The notes: generated by a model from the sequence alone, not told the origin. DNA of 64,000 nucleotides from Apodemus sylvaticus (GCF_947179515.1 NC_067478.1:26714266-26778265), one strand, 5' to 3'. Positions 32,641 through 43,031 are shown, numbered from the stretch's first letter. Made by a program: numbers and translations.

Positions 32641-33214
32641 TTCTGAGCTATCACCTCACCCATGGCTTGACGGGCAAAGGCAATCTGTGAGGAGGCATCA
32701 GGAGCAGGCTTTACAAGGTCTCCTTGACCAAGTGGAAGAGTCAGTCTACCTATGACAAAGTCAGACCTGTAGCCTGAGTCTCCATGAGCCACTTGTCGGT
32801 AAACCACCGAAGGCTTGCAAGCACCGATGAGTGAGCCGCTGGTTCACAGTAGGATCCCGCTGTCTGTGTATTCTCTGCCCCTCTGTCCTTCCAACCATAC
32901 CACTGTTGCCATGGATGTTTTGGTTTCCAAGAAGGCGGACAGCTTAGCCCTCTGTACAGCAGACGGGCTTCTAGCAGGAGACAGCCCTCATAGAGCAGGG
33001 ACATAGCAACTAGCAAGCAGTTACAAGCTGCACGCCCACTTGCCAGCAGGCTCAGAAGACCTTTCTGCCTCTGGACAAGAAAGAGGGAAAGCGGAAATGG
33101 TTAGCAGATGCCAGGGAAAGCTTTTCCTATAGGGAAAGGCTTTTCTGCCGGGAATGGGTTTCACAATGTAGAGCATTTTAAAAATGTGCACGGACGCTGG
33201 ACAGACGGCGCGTG
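32641..33214. other. Plain sequence
   Basis: No feature recognised. Small CpG-containing patch at 33187-33212, too short for an island. Confidence 0.5.
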
Positions 33215-33585
33215 ATTTGTAGTTAGGGTCACTATTGCTGCTATGAAATATCACGACCAAAGCAACATGGGGAGGAAAGTTACACTCCCATCACTCACTG
33301 TTCACCATCAAAAGAGGTCAGGGTAGGAGCTCAAACACGGCAGGGACCTGGGGGCCATGGAAGGATGCTGCTTACTGGCCTACCTCTGCTTGCTCAGCCT
33401 GCTTTCTTATAGAACCCAGGACCTCCAGCCCAAGGATGGCACCACCCACAATGGGCTGGGCCCTCCCACATCAATCACTGATCAAGAAAGTGCCCTATAG
33501 GCTTGCCCACAGCCCAGTCTTACAGACACGTCTTCTGAGGCTCCTTCCCCTCAGATGACTTTAGTTTGTGTCACATTGACATAAA
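33215..33585 (-). mobile_element. ORR1-type LTR, antisense
   Basis: gttagggtcactattgctgc, gctttcttatagaacccag (antisense TATA), ggcaccacccacaatgggct, gtgtcacattgacataaaa. Full length, older than the 27.7-kb copy. Confidence 0.88.
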
Positions 33586-33587
33586 AG

Positions 33588-33690
33588 CAGTGTAGCGTGC
33601 TTGTCATTTCAGCACTCAGGAGGCTGAGGCAGGGGGAGTGTCACAAGCTGGAGGCCAGCCTGGGCTAAAGGGTGACCCTGTGGGTGAACC
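33588..33690 (+). repeat. B1-like SINE (PB1 type)
   Basis: cagcactcaggaggctgagg, ctggaggccagcctggg, gggtgaccctgtg. Old monomer without a good tail. Confidence 0.7.
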
Positions 33691-33747
33691 TGGGTGAGCA
33701 TGTGCAGGGGTGTGTCATTTGCTCTCAGCAGACCAAGGATCAGCCAG

Positions 33748-33945
33748 GAATTTCTATTATTTTAAATTGCATTTGTGTGTACAGACAGGGTGGGGGTATT
33801 TGTGCCCCTGAGTACCCATGCTGGCAGAGGCCCAAAGCATAAGATGCACCCAGAGCTAAGCTGGAGTTATAGGCGGTTGTAAGCCACCCGAGGTCCTCTG
33901 GAAGCGCGGTGTGTACTCTTCATCACCAAACCATCTTTCCAGCCC
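33748..33945 (-). repeat. B3 SINE, antisense
   Basis: gagctaagctggagttatag, gcggttgtaagccacccgag, gtcctctggaagcgcgg, ccaaaccatctttccagccc head. Confidence 0.85.
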
Positions 33946-35025
33946 AGAATGTCCATGTTTAGCAAGCACATGGGTAATGCAAATAGACCGCACTTTAAAA
34001 AGCACAGTGGCAGAGGAGAGCCCTAGAAAACATACTCTCTTTTCTTCTCTCCTCACAACTTATTTTTTTTCCAATTGGCTGGACCTAACCTGACCGTCAA
34101 GGCCTAGGGACCTGGGGAGGAGGAGCCCATTAGGTCTGGTCCCAGAAACAAACAGGAAAGAGAATGGATGTCAGATGTGAAGACGGAAATAGCCAGAAAG
34201 CCTCCCAACCCTTCCCCTGCCTGTCATTTTCCACCCTCTGGATGAGGAGGGAAACTTCTCTGAGTTGAATCTTGAATGCCAGAATGCAGAACCCCTTGCT
34301 CGGAGGCTTAGGTGAGACTACAGCTCTCTCCATTGTCTTTAGGAAATGGGCAGCCACGCCGCATGCCCTGACAGCTCCATTTCTCAGCCATATGTGCTGA
34401 GACTCACATATGAGAAAAGCCTTCCCATTCTTTGCCTCTTCTGCTTCCTGCCTCTTCTAGATATTTCTAGGAAGCCTCTCCTGGTTAGTGCATGCCAGTT
34501 AGTCCTTACAATTTAAGGGTTTTGTCACTGTAGCTAAATTCCTTCCCTGGGGAAGGTATAAACAATGTCTTCCCTTCCTCCTCCTCAAGTCCCAGTGTCA
34601 GACCAAGGCCCAGTTCCACCACAGTTCACCTGGAAGAGCCAATGAGCTCATTAGGCCTAGACACAGAGCAATGGATGTGTGGACAGGTACGTGAGTGACC
34701 TTAAAGTAGCCACACTGAAAGGCCAGCAGGGATGAGGGCTTCCCTGTGGCTGCAGAGATAGAACCTCCTCCCCTCATTCTTCTCTACCAGTATCCTCTAG
34801 CCTCTCCCCCAAGAGCACATACAGTTAGGACAGAACTGCATATGCCTGGTTAGGAGGTGTAGCTGGATACTCAAGTGAGGGGCACAGGACTTACCCTGCT
34901 GCCTCCTTCCACAATAGAAGGCAAATAATCAACAGGTCCAGTTGTGTGGATCTTGTGTGAGCAAACTCAGAAGAACTTCTGAAAATAGTGGCAGTTTAGC
35001 TTAGAGCATATTACTATACATCAGA
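33946..35025. other. 1.1 kb plain sequence
   Basis: No repeat or exon that I can name. T-run at 34061-34070. Confidence 0.5.
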
Positions 35026-35508
35026 TTGGTGGTGGTGGTGGTGATGATGATAGTGGTGGTGGTGTGGTGGTAGTGATGGTGGTGGTGGGGTGATGGTGAT
35101 GGTGGTGGGGTGGTGGTAATGGTGGTGGTGGTGGTGGTGTGGTGATGGTGGTGGTGGTGGTGGTGGGGTGATGGTGGTGGTGGTGGTGATGGTGGTGGTA
35201 ATGGTGGTGATGATAATGGTGATGGTGGTGGTGGTGGTGATGGTGGTGATAGTGATAATGGTGGTGATGGTGGTAATGGTGATGGTGGTGGTAATGGTGA
35301 TGGTGGTGGTGATGATGGTGGTGGTGGCGGTGATAGTGGTGATGGTGGTGGTGGTGGTGATGGTGGTGGTGGTGATGGTGGTGGTAGGATGGTAGTAATG
35401 ATGGTGGTGGTGATGGTGGTGATGATGGTGGTGGTGGTGATGATGGTGGTGGTGGTGATGATGGTGGTGGTGGTGGTGGTGGTGGTGGTGGTGGTGGCAG
35501 TGATGGTA
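35026..35508. repeat. (TGG/TGA)n trinucleotide array
   Basis: About 480 bp of TGG, TGA and occasional TAA/TAG units. The large frames (poly-His, poly-Pro, Thr/Ile on minus, Val/Met on plus) are translation of the array. Minus-strand frames up to 281 codons include it plus adjoining plain sequence and are not supported as genes. Confidence 0.97.
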
Positions 35509-36827
35509 GTTTTTTCCAAGTGAATAATGAAACAGGATTGTTTCTCTTACACTCTCTGCCTCCAGAGATAGTTCCCACAGAGCCATGGGAAGTTACAGAT
35601 GAGCTTAAGTAAATAGGAATCAGGTAGATCTGGTTTCCCTTTTTAAAGGATCGCTTTGGTGAGAGTGTGGAATTAGGAAGAGAGTAAGACAGGAGTGTGA
35701 GACTGGTTGCATGAGCTGGGTAAGTGTCCAGACTAGACAGGGGTGCCTGAGCCGAGAGGGGACAGTGGAGATGGTGACACAGGGTCATCAAGATAGTACT
35801 TGCTTGCAGGTGCACAAGTGAAAGACAGAGAACCAGACGTGACTGAGGGTGTTTCATATGACCCACGTGACTGAGAAGTCAGAGAGGTAGGACAGGAACA
35901 GGAGGTACCATAAGTTGAGAGAATGGCCAGGCAGAGGGACTAACGACTATGCTAGACAGACAGCTGGATATTCAGATCTGAGGCCCAGTAGGGAGGCTGG
36001 AGTTGGGGAGGTCAATGCAGGATTTCCAAAGGTCATCTGGCCTGTTTAGAGTCCCTCGTTAATCTAGATATTGCTGTGAACATATCTTCTAGATGTGACT
36101 GAGGCTCACAACCTTAAGTAAGGAGGATTTTCCTGTGTACTCTTGGGTGGGCCTGATTCAGTCCATTCCAAGACTTCATTCCAGAACTGAAGCTTCCCCT
36201 GAAAAGAAGAAATCCCACCTATGGACGGCGTTCCTTTCCATCCCCATTCCATCCTTCCGGAAGCATGCCCTGCAGGTTTCAGGCTTGCCCAATGAACCCT
36301 TAAAAACCACACCCAAACTTCCCAGAAATAAAGATCTTACCACTTATCCAGTTATCTGTATTTTGATTCTACAATCACAAAGGCTGAGATGTTCTTTGCA
36401 TATGTGCATAGTAAAAAGAGATGGACGTGTGATAAACTCCATTTCAGAAATTGCTGGAAATTCTGTCCTAAATCTAAACTCAAGGGAGCAATGCAAACAG
36501 CAATTTTTAAAATCAAGCATTCTTACCTAACACAATCCAAAGATGAAGCAATTTGATACATGCTGAGGAACAGTAGTGGGAAAATATTGAAAGTCCTTCT
36601 TTTTGGAAATTAGACCATTATGTTTCTACAAAGGAAAGAAAAATTTGTACATACAGTAAAAACTGTGCAGCTCATACAACTGTCTGAGATCTGAGCAGAG
36701 GGGTGTCAGGGAGTGTTCGCGCACACACTAGCCAGCGAAGTATGGCACTCCAAGTACAGAGTGCACATTTTATGTGTTCAAAACCAAAGCATCAGTGAAG
36801 CTGTGGGATGCAGCCCAGACAAGCACG
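35509..36827. other. 1.3 kb plain sequence, possibly old repeat at left
   Basis: 35660-35900 (gagactggttgcatgagct, gggacagtggagatggtgac) vaguely recalls an ancient mammalian interspersed repeat that I cannot name. The remainder is unassigned. The 131-codon frame at 36135-36530 has no recognisable motif. Confidence 0.4.
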
Positions 36828-36884
36828 ACCACACACCACTCAGATGACCACACACCACTCAGATGACCACACACCACTCAGATG
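36828..36884. repeat. 19-bp tandem repeat x3
   Basis: gaccacacaccactcagat repeated three times essentially without change. Confidence 0.95.
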
Positions 36885-37260
36885 CGTTTCACATTTGAGT
36901 TTAAATTCCTGGGTCATTGAACATTCAGAAACCTCATTCTGCTGGTAAATTTTTCATGACCTCTGCATTTATTTACAAGATTCCAGCAGGCTCACAACCC
37001 ATGGCCTAAGAGACTGTGAATAATACCACATGTCTTAACCTGTGTAAGGTTTGCCATGGAAGAGAAGAGAGAGAAATAAGAACCGTGTTTAAACACTCTG
37101 AGTAGCTGTCTGTGTGACAGAAAGGGAAGTTTTGAAACTCATCGAGGTTAGACCAGTGGCCCAAACAAACCAATCTCTGTCTTCTAGACCATCGACTGAT
37201 TCGGGGATTAGTGTGTGATCCCAATAGACCTCCATGACTCTGAGGAGCAAAGTGATCCTT
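36885..37260. other. Plain sequence
   Basis: No feature recognised. Confidence 0.5.
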
Positions 37261-37302
37261 CACATTAAGAACCAGCCATGGCTGGTTCACATTAAGAACC
37301 AG
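37261..37302. repeat. 27-bp-spaced direct repeat around an 18-bp perfect palindrome
   Basis: cacattaagaaccag at 37261-37275 and 37288-37302. Between and overlapping lies aaccagccatggctggtt (37270-37287), identical to its own reverse complement. Confidence 0.95.
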
Positions 37303-37450
37303 AGATGGCTCGGTGGGCAAAGGCCTTCCTCATCAAGCCTAATGCCAAGTTCAACCTCCTGGACCCACGTGATCAAGGAAGAAGCCCACTCCCATAAGCT
37401 GCCCTCAGATGTGCTCAAGACTCATGCACATGCACACACACACTTGTACA
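37297..37450 (+). repeat. B3 SINE
   Basis: gagatggctcggtgggcaaa, cttcctcatcaagcctaatg, ctcctggacccacgtgatc, aagctgccctcagatgtgct and a CA-rich tail. Confidence 0.85.
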
Positions 37451-37475
37451 TTCCAAGAAACAGATGACAGACAGC

Positions 37476-37477
<2 letters not shown>

Positions 37478-37519
<42 letters not shown>

Positions 37520-37533
37520 ATAAATAAATAAAA
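37478..37533. repeat. (GATA)n(AAAT)n microsatellite
   Basis: About ten GATA units then AAAT units, downstream of the B3 tail. Confidence 0.95.
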
Positions 37534-37561
37534 GTTAAATAAGAAATAATGCAATTAAACA

Positions 37562-37728
37562 GGGCTGTGGTGGCCTGCATCTTTAATCACACACTCATGA
37601 GGCAGAGACAGGCAGATCTCTGAGTTCAAGGCCAGACTGTTGGAATTCTAGATGGAATTCCAGATGGAATTCTAGAACAACTACGGCTACACAGAGAAAC
37701 CTTGTCTGGAAAACAAAAGAAGACAAAA
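37562..37728 (+). repeat. B1 SINE with internal micro-duplication
   Basis: ggctgtggtggcctgcatct through gagaaaccttgtctgg. The middle carries an expanded gatggaattc unit (about 37650-37678) not present in normal B1. Confidence 0.9.
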
Positions 37729-37749
37729 CAAAAGATCGAAGATCGTAAG

Positions 37750-37753
<4 letters not shown>

Positions 37754-37782
<29 letters not shown>

Positions 37783-37878
37783 AGACAGGGTTTCTCTGTG
37801 TAGCCCTGGCTGTCCTGGAACTCACTCTGCAGACCAGGCTGGCCTCGAACTCAGAAATCCTCCTGCCTCTGCCTCCAA
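37754..37878 (-). repeat. B1 SINE, antisense, 5'-truncated
   Basis: T-tail of about 27 then gagacagggtttctctgtg through cctctgcctcc. Target duplication gatcgtaagtctt (37741-37753) and gatcctaagtctt (37879-37891). Confidence 0.96.
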
Positions 37879-37970
37879 GATCCTAAGTCTTAAGAATCCA
37901 CCATCCTGCTGGGAGTGGAGTGCCAGCTTTTTACCCAACCTGTCAACTACTGACTAGAGTTGACTTAGGA

Positions 37971-38297
37971 TGTTATGGTTTGTATATGCTCTGCCCAGGG
38001 AGTGGCACTATTAAAAGGTGTGACCTTGTTGGAGTAGGTGTGTCACTGTGGGTGTGGGCTTTTAAGACCCTCACCCTAGCTGCCTGGAAATCAGTATTCT
38101 GCTAGCAGCCTTCAGATAAAGATGTAAAACTCTCAGTTCCTCCTGTACCATGCCTGCCTGGACACTGCCATGTTCCTGCCTTGATGATAATGGACTGAAC
38201 CTCTGAACCTGTAAGCCAGGCCCAATTAAATGTTGTCTTTATAAGAGTAACTCTGGTCATGGTGTCTGTTCAAAGCAGTAAAGCCCTAACTAAAACA
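37971..38297 (+). mobile_element. MT (MTA-type) solo LTR with 5-bp target duplication
   Basis: 327 bp, TGTTATGGTTTG...CTAAAACA. Has ccaattaaatgttgtc and tttataagag. Flanked by TAGGA (37966-37970 and 38298-38302). MaLR elements characteristically duplicate 5 bp. No internal region adjacent, so solo. Confidence 0.96.
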
Positions 38298-38486
38298 TAG
38301 GACAAATCAAAAAATTGAACTGTAACAGAGCCCAAGACCTTAGTAAGCCTCCAGATCTCAGCACAACTGAGATGTAAAACTGAGGATGTAAAACTCAGAA
38401 CATAGAATAGCACCACCTGCCAGAACTAAAACAAAGACCAAATCCATCAGAGTCCATAGTTCTGGGAGGACTCTAAGTGTACTAAC

Positions 38487-38600
38487 CTTGTTTTTTTGTT
38501 TTGTTTTGGTTTGGTTTGGTTTGGTTTGGTTTGGTTTAGTTTGGTTTGGTTTGGGTTGGGTTGGGTTGGGTTGGGTTGGGTTGGGTTGGTTTTTTTGGCA
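38487..38600. repeat. (TTTGG)n(TTGGG)n pentanucleotide array
   Basis: A TTTGG run changes into about seven GGGTT units (38553-38587). The GGG tracts with 2-nt loops can form a G-quadruplex. It resembles but is not the telomere hexamer. Confidence 0.95.
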
Positions 38601-38758
38601 TCTGTAGTTCAGCTCCTGTCTAACTGTTCTTGCTAACTAAAGTATGCCAACCCAGGACATGGTTTCTGTGCTTAAAAGCTCATCATGAGAAAGGCTCAGG
38701 GCTACACTGGGATCCCAAACACCTAGACTTGTCAGTGACTGGTTAATAACGATTTTCT

Positions 38759-38937
38759 GGGGCTGGAGAGATGGCTCAGCAGTTAAGAGCACTGGTTGCT
38801 CTTCCAGAGGTCCTGAGTTTAAATCCCAGCAACCACATGGTGGCTCACAACCATCCATAATGAGATCTGATGCCCTCTTCTGGTGTCTGAAGACCACTAC
38901 AGTGTACTTACATATAATAAATAAATAAATCTTAAAG
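38759..38937 (+). repeat. B2 SINE
   Basis: Young-looking full-length B2: ggggctggagagatggctca, agagcactggttgctct, tgccctcttctggtgtctga and an ATAAATAAAT tail. Inserted in the LTR: gattttct on the left, gactttct on the right. Confidence 0.97.
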
Positions 38938-39054
38938 ATTTAAAAGAAAAAATGAAAGAAAAGAAAAAAGACTTTCTGTTGGCCAAGCAGTCTTCTGGTT
39001 TTTAAAGCTTTATTTCCAAACTGTTGCCTTATGAAGTACTGTTTACCCAGGTCC

Positions 39055-39280
39055 CCTCCCGGTCTTGACCTCTTTGGGGGCCAAAAGACCCTTTCACAAA
39101 GGTCATCTAAGACCACCAGAAAACACAGATATTTACATATGTGTGATTCATAACAGTAGCAGAATGACAGTTATGAAGTAGCAGTGAAAATAATGTTAAT
39201 GGTTGGAAGTCACCACAACATGAGGAACTATAGCACAGGGTCACAGTGTTAGGAGGGGTGAGACCCTAGTGAGACCCACT
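39055..39280 (-). mobile_element. URR1-like non-autonomous hAT element, antisense
   Basis: gatatttacatatgtgtgat, tcataacagtagcagaatga, cagttatgaagtagcagtg, ccacaacatgaggaacta are the antisense of the URR1 body, compared with the plus copy at 61.4 kb. The terminal repeat is eroded. Confidence 0.8.
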
Positions 39281-39366
39281 AAGCAAATGCAGAGGATAAA
39301 CACACTTGACACTGGTTCAGAGATTTCCCTCTCTCATGGTCTAGAATCTGACTCAAAAGCTGTCCT

Positions 39367-39545
39367 CCAGCCAGGCAACAGTAACATTCACCTTTTATTC
39401 CAGCACTCAGAGAAGCAGAGGCAGGTGAAACTCCATTAGTTTGAGGCCAGCCTGGTCTACAAAGTGAGTTCCAGGACAGTCAGGGCTCCACAAAAACTCC
39501 CTGTCTCAAAAAACCAAAAGCAAAAGGAAAGAAAAAATAAACAAA
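39367..39545 (+). repeat. B1 SINE
   Basis: gccaggcaacagtaacattc, ttgaggccagcctggtctac, actccctgtctcaaaaa. Followed by AAAC/AAAT-rich tail. Confidence 0.9.
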
Positions 39546-39738
39546 TAAACAAAAAATCCTGCCCTTCTAGTTCAGGTGCTTGCCCAAGGATGTCTAATTA
39601 TGTGTTTTACGTAACTTCTGTAAACACTTGCCTTGGATGGGGGCCAAGCAACTTTCGACTGAGTCCTGTTGCCCACAGAAGGTGTCTGTGTGACCTGCCA
39701 GTGCATATTTGCTTAGTGATGACAGGGCTCACCAAAGT

Positions 39739-39774
<36 letters not shown>

Positions 39775-40013
39775 TAGAAATCACAGCCTCCAACCCTGTC
39801 CCTAGGTGAAAATCAGCACACACCTCATAGGCAGTCAAATGCTCCAAGAGTTTGCTGTACTGGGGCCCAAAAAGAGTATTTATAAAGCTGAAACTTTCTG
39901 TTGCCAGTTCCAAAAAAAATACAAAACAACAACAACAAAAAAAAACAGATCAAACTAGTTTACACACAGAGGGGAATGGACTGCTCCCCCTTTAGGGGGA
40001 ACCCTCAGAATCC
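39546..40013. other. Plain sequence with an orphan A32 run
   Basis: A pure A-run at 39740-39771 follows about 170 bp with no SINE or L1 similarity that I recognise, so it could be the tail of an unidentified short retrocopy. A second A/AAC-rich run lies at 39912-39945. Confidence 0.5.
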
Positions 40014-40146
40014 AGGTTTCTCTGTATAGCCCTGGCTGTCCTGGAACTCACTCTGTAGACCAGGCTGGCCTCGAACTCAGAAATCCGCCTGCCTCTGCCT
40101 CCCAGAGTGCTGGGATTACAGGCGTGTGCCACCACAACCAGCTTGT
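40014..40146 (-). repeat. B1 SINE, antisense, lacking its 3' end and A-tail
   Basis: Starts abruptly at ggtttctctgtatagccctg and runs to gtgtgccaccacaaccagc. The usual T-tail and gagaca are absent, so the 3' end was lost or never made. Confidence 0.95.
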
Positions 40147-40889
40147 ATTACTTTTTAAGTTATCTGCAGACTATATGCCACTTCTCCAAGTCCAGTAGCT
40201 CCCGCAGCCTTGCCTTGGATAAAGGTGGCATTCTGGACAGCCCCTCCTGTCCATTAGCATCTTTCTGGATTTTGACAACCACAGCTTTCATCATCGCATG
40301 TTCTACCTGACCGTGACGTAAGCCTTTCCGTCTTCCTCAGTGAGATTATCTAGTGGCCCTCAGAGAAGTTCTGTGTGAACACCTCGCTGTGGCTGACACT
40401 GAAGCCCACGTCTGTGCCTCATACTGAGGCTCTGACCTCAGATGCATACACCTGACAAGGAGGTGGGAAAGCTAGCTGTAACATCTCTCCCACTTCCTAG
40501 GCAAGTCAGCAAGGGGCTTCTCTCAGGACAAGGCCCTGTGCTGGACCTCCTATGGGGAAGAGCGAACAGGACCTGGCATTGACTGAAATTATTCATGCAC
40601 AAATCTTTGCAATTGTCCAAGACCGACAGACCCTCAATTTACCCCCAGGCACTTCCTGAAAAGAAAGGAAACTGCACAAGTCACATCCCTTGCAAAATGG
40701 AGTGGTCTCCAGGGCATGCCAGACAGACCCTTAGAGCCCTCTGGGAGAGCCCGAGGCTTCACAGTAGGGTCTTACAGGCCAAGAAAGGGACAGTAAGATT
40801 GCCTTCTGACTTTTTGGATTCTTGTTTCAAAAAAGAGGTATAAGTTGGGTACTGGCATGTGCTCCTGTCCTTTTGTGCATTCCTAAGAT

Positions 40890-40939
40890 CCTTGGGTCAA
40901 CTTGAGCCCAGGTGAAGTTTCTTACCCTAGGACCTACTG
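40890..40939 (+). repeat. 50-bp direct repeat, copy 1
   Basis: Begins ccttgggtcaacttgag, ends taggacctactg. One mismatch to copy 2, which starts 327 bp downstream. Confidence 0.97.
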
Positions 40940-41216
40940 TACTAAGCCTCGGGCAGCAAGAGGAAGAACTAAAGAGATCATAGATAAGGTTATCACTTAT
41001 AGTTGCAATATCGCTCCTCAAAAGCCACCATCTATCTGACTCTGCCACATTCCTGGAGAGACATCTGTTCTAACTACGTCTTTCTTTATCATTCCTTCTG
41101 GTCCCTTAGCTCCAAGCTGGCTTCAGGGATCAAAGCTTTCTCACCATCACTGATTGGTTGCTCAGCTCTTTGCCCAATGAGTGGCCAACCCCAGTCTCTT
41201 CCCAAGACGCCAAGTT

Positions 41217-41266
41217 CCTTGGGTCAACTTGAGTCCAGGTGAAGTTTCTTACCCTAGGACCTACTG
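41217..41266 (+). repeat. 50-bp direct repeat, copy 2
   Basis: Same 50 bases as 40890-40939 except c to t at position 18 of the unit. Flanks are unrelated. Confidence 0.97.
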
Positions 41267-41484
41267 ACTCTTGGAAGTGATCAACAGAACCCTTGCACAA
41301 TTTAATTCAGGGCTAGGAATTGTTCATGAGGATAACCCCTTCCTAAGTCTCATCAATTAGCCACAAAGTGACCCAGAGCTAAGGTCCACACCAGAATGTT
41401 TCCACAGTATCCTTCCAAGGGCTTCTGACAGTACAGGGAGTGTGGAATGGAATGGACACCTTCCGGGCTTGCACTGCCAGATAC

Positions 41485-41493
41485 TATATAAGG
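41485..41493 (+). promoter_or_regulatory. TATA-like box in plain sequence
   Basis: tatataagg with moderately GC-rich flanks, about 50 bp downstream of a tggaatggaatgg motif that resembles paired TEAD sites. No exon downstream could be supported, so promoter function is speculative. Confidence 0.2.
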
Positions 41494-42236
41494 AACGAGG
41501 ACTCAGACAGCCCAGCCTTGGAGGTCAGCTTTATAGTGATTCAGTTTTTAAATGAGGACTAGCTTTATTCACATTTGGTAACTAGACACTGGAGCTGTCA
41601 ACACGTTTATTCAGGTCACAACGTCCCTAAAAATAGCACTTGTAACCCAGCCACTGGATTCCACATTGCTGGTGCTTTAACAAAACCATTCTTCCCATAT
41701 TAGAAAATGTCTCCACAGTGATAAACATACTGTCAACTGTGGCAAAGCAATGAACACTTTACCATTTTGGTGTTGGTTAGTTGGGTTGTTTTTTTTTTTT
41801 TTAATAATAACATTGCCGTCTTGTAGGAAGAACTGAATATACGTTCAGATTACTATTAGACTGGTATATTTTAAGCAGAATTTCAAAAGGCGGGAGCTTA
41901 TTTTCTTTCACAGAAATAAGATTCATTCCTACTGTCTTAGAGGAAAAAAATCCAATCCGGTTTAGTAATCGGTTTCTGCTGTTTGCTAGCTGCAATGAGA
42001 ATTGTAGCCGTTAGTTAGAAATCCCAGCAAAATCAAAGCACGTAAGATAACATGCAAAACTGTATGCAGAGAAGTGTATGGTTGACTCTAATGGACAATT
42101 TTGCTTTTCTCATCCCTTTTTTGGCTTCCCCAAGAACTTTTTGAACTCAGAACAAGAAATCTACTCCCGGCCAGTTTCCCAGGAATGTCTACTGATGTGA
42201 TCATAGAAAAAGAAAGAGGTTAGAGAATATGGTATA

Positions 42237-42644
42237 TGGCAGGCGAGGGGAGGGGGTGCCTCAGCGGGGCCCATGCCAAGGCATCCCTTCCCCCGAGGGA
42301 CCTGACACACACCACACTGGCACAGTATAGAATAGAGTTTATTCAGGGCATGGGATGGGAGTTAAGGGGGGTAGTGGAGGGAGAGAAAGGCAGGGAGAGG
42401 GAGAGAGTAGAGAAACAGAGGCCAGCAGTGGAGAGAGGGGGGAGGGGAAGAGAACCCAAGAAGGGCAAGAGAGAAGCCAAGAGTAAAAGAGGTAGGAGAG
42501 AGATAAGAGGAGGAACAGAGAGGAGGGGCCGAGCACCCTCTTTTATAGTAGGCCAGGCCTACCTGGCTCTTGCCAGATAACGGTGAGGAGGGGAATACTT
42601 GGCTGTTGCCAGGTAATTGCAGGGTGGAGCTTAGAATTCTAACA
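42237..42644 (-). mobile_element. ERV LTR, antisense
   Basis: Read on the minus strand: TGTTAGAATT start, ctataaaagagggtgct TATA region, a long CT-rich leader, gaataaactctattct poly(A) signal, end cgcctgcca. 408 bp. TATA and poly(A) spacing fits an LTR. No target duplication matched. Family unnamed. Confidence 0.75.
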
Positions 42645-42835
42645 CCTACCACCATGAAAAAAATAACTATTGACTCCTGTATGCCCTGGTTCATAGTGGA
42701 CTTTGTTAGAGACATTTTAGTTTAAAAAGACAAATGAATTGAAAATCTAACTGTGAAGAGAGGCAGGGCAGGAACACAAGGTAATAGCTAAGAAATACTA
42801 AGTTGGGATGTGTTGGCTCAACAGCCTATTTCTTT

Positions 42836-43031
42836 GCTGTTTTTGTTTGTTTGGTTGGTTGGTTTTGTTTTTTGTTTTTGACTTGGGTTTTTTCGAGACA
42901 GGGCTTCTCTGTATAGCCCTGTCTGTCCTGAAACTCACTCTGTAGACCAGGCTGGCCTCGAACTCAGAAATCTGCCTGCCTCTGCCTCCCAGAGTACTGG
43001 GATTTCAGGCGTGCGCCACCACAGCCCTGCA
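42836..43031 (-). repeat. B1 SINE, antisense, with target duplication
   Basis: T/G-rich tail side then gagacagggcttctctgta through ggcgtgcgccaccacagcc. Target duplication acagcctatttcttt (42821-42835) and acaggctatttcttt (43032-43046). Confidence 0.97.

Larger units (their letters stand above)
38321..39005 (+). mobile_element. ERV LTR, related to the 46.3-kb copy
   Basis: tgtaacagagcccaagacct, gatctcagcacaactga, cctgccagaactaaaac, aatccatcagagtccatag and ggctcagggctacactggga all recur in order at 46280-47085. This copy lacks the roughly 400-bp central part with TATA and poly(A) signals, carries a pentanucleotide expansion and is split by a B2. The right end is approximate. Confidence 0.75.
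40147..42236. other. 2.1 kb non-repetitive block
   Basis: The longest repeat-poor stretch together with 2.2-4.4 kb. It holds two copies of a 50-bp sequence (40890-40939 and 41217-41266), a TATA-like box at 41485-41493 and a T-run at 41791-41805. Frames are at most 82 codons with no recognised motif. Confidence 0.5.

Noticed and set aside
33187..33212. CpG island
   Set aside because: Only a few CpGs over about 25 bp.
35001..35866. Minus-strand frames up to 281 codons with poly-His and poly-Pro
   Set aside because: Trinucleotide array; the flanking part has no recognisable motif.
36828..36884. CRISPR-like array
   Set aside because: Direct 19-bp tandem without spacers, in mammalian DNA.
38553..38587. 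Interstitial telomere repeat
   Set aside because: The unit is GGGTT (5 bp), not GGGTTA.
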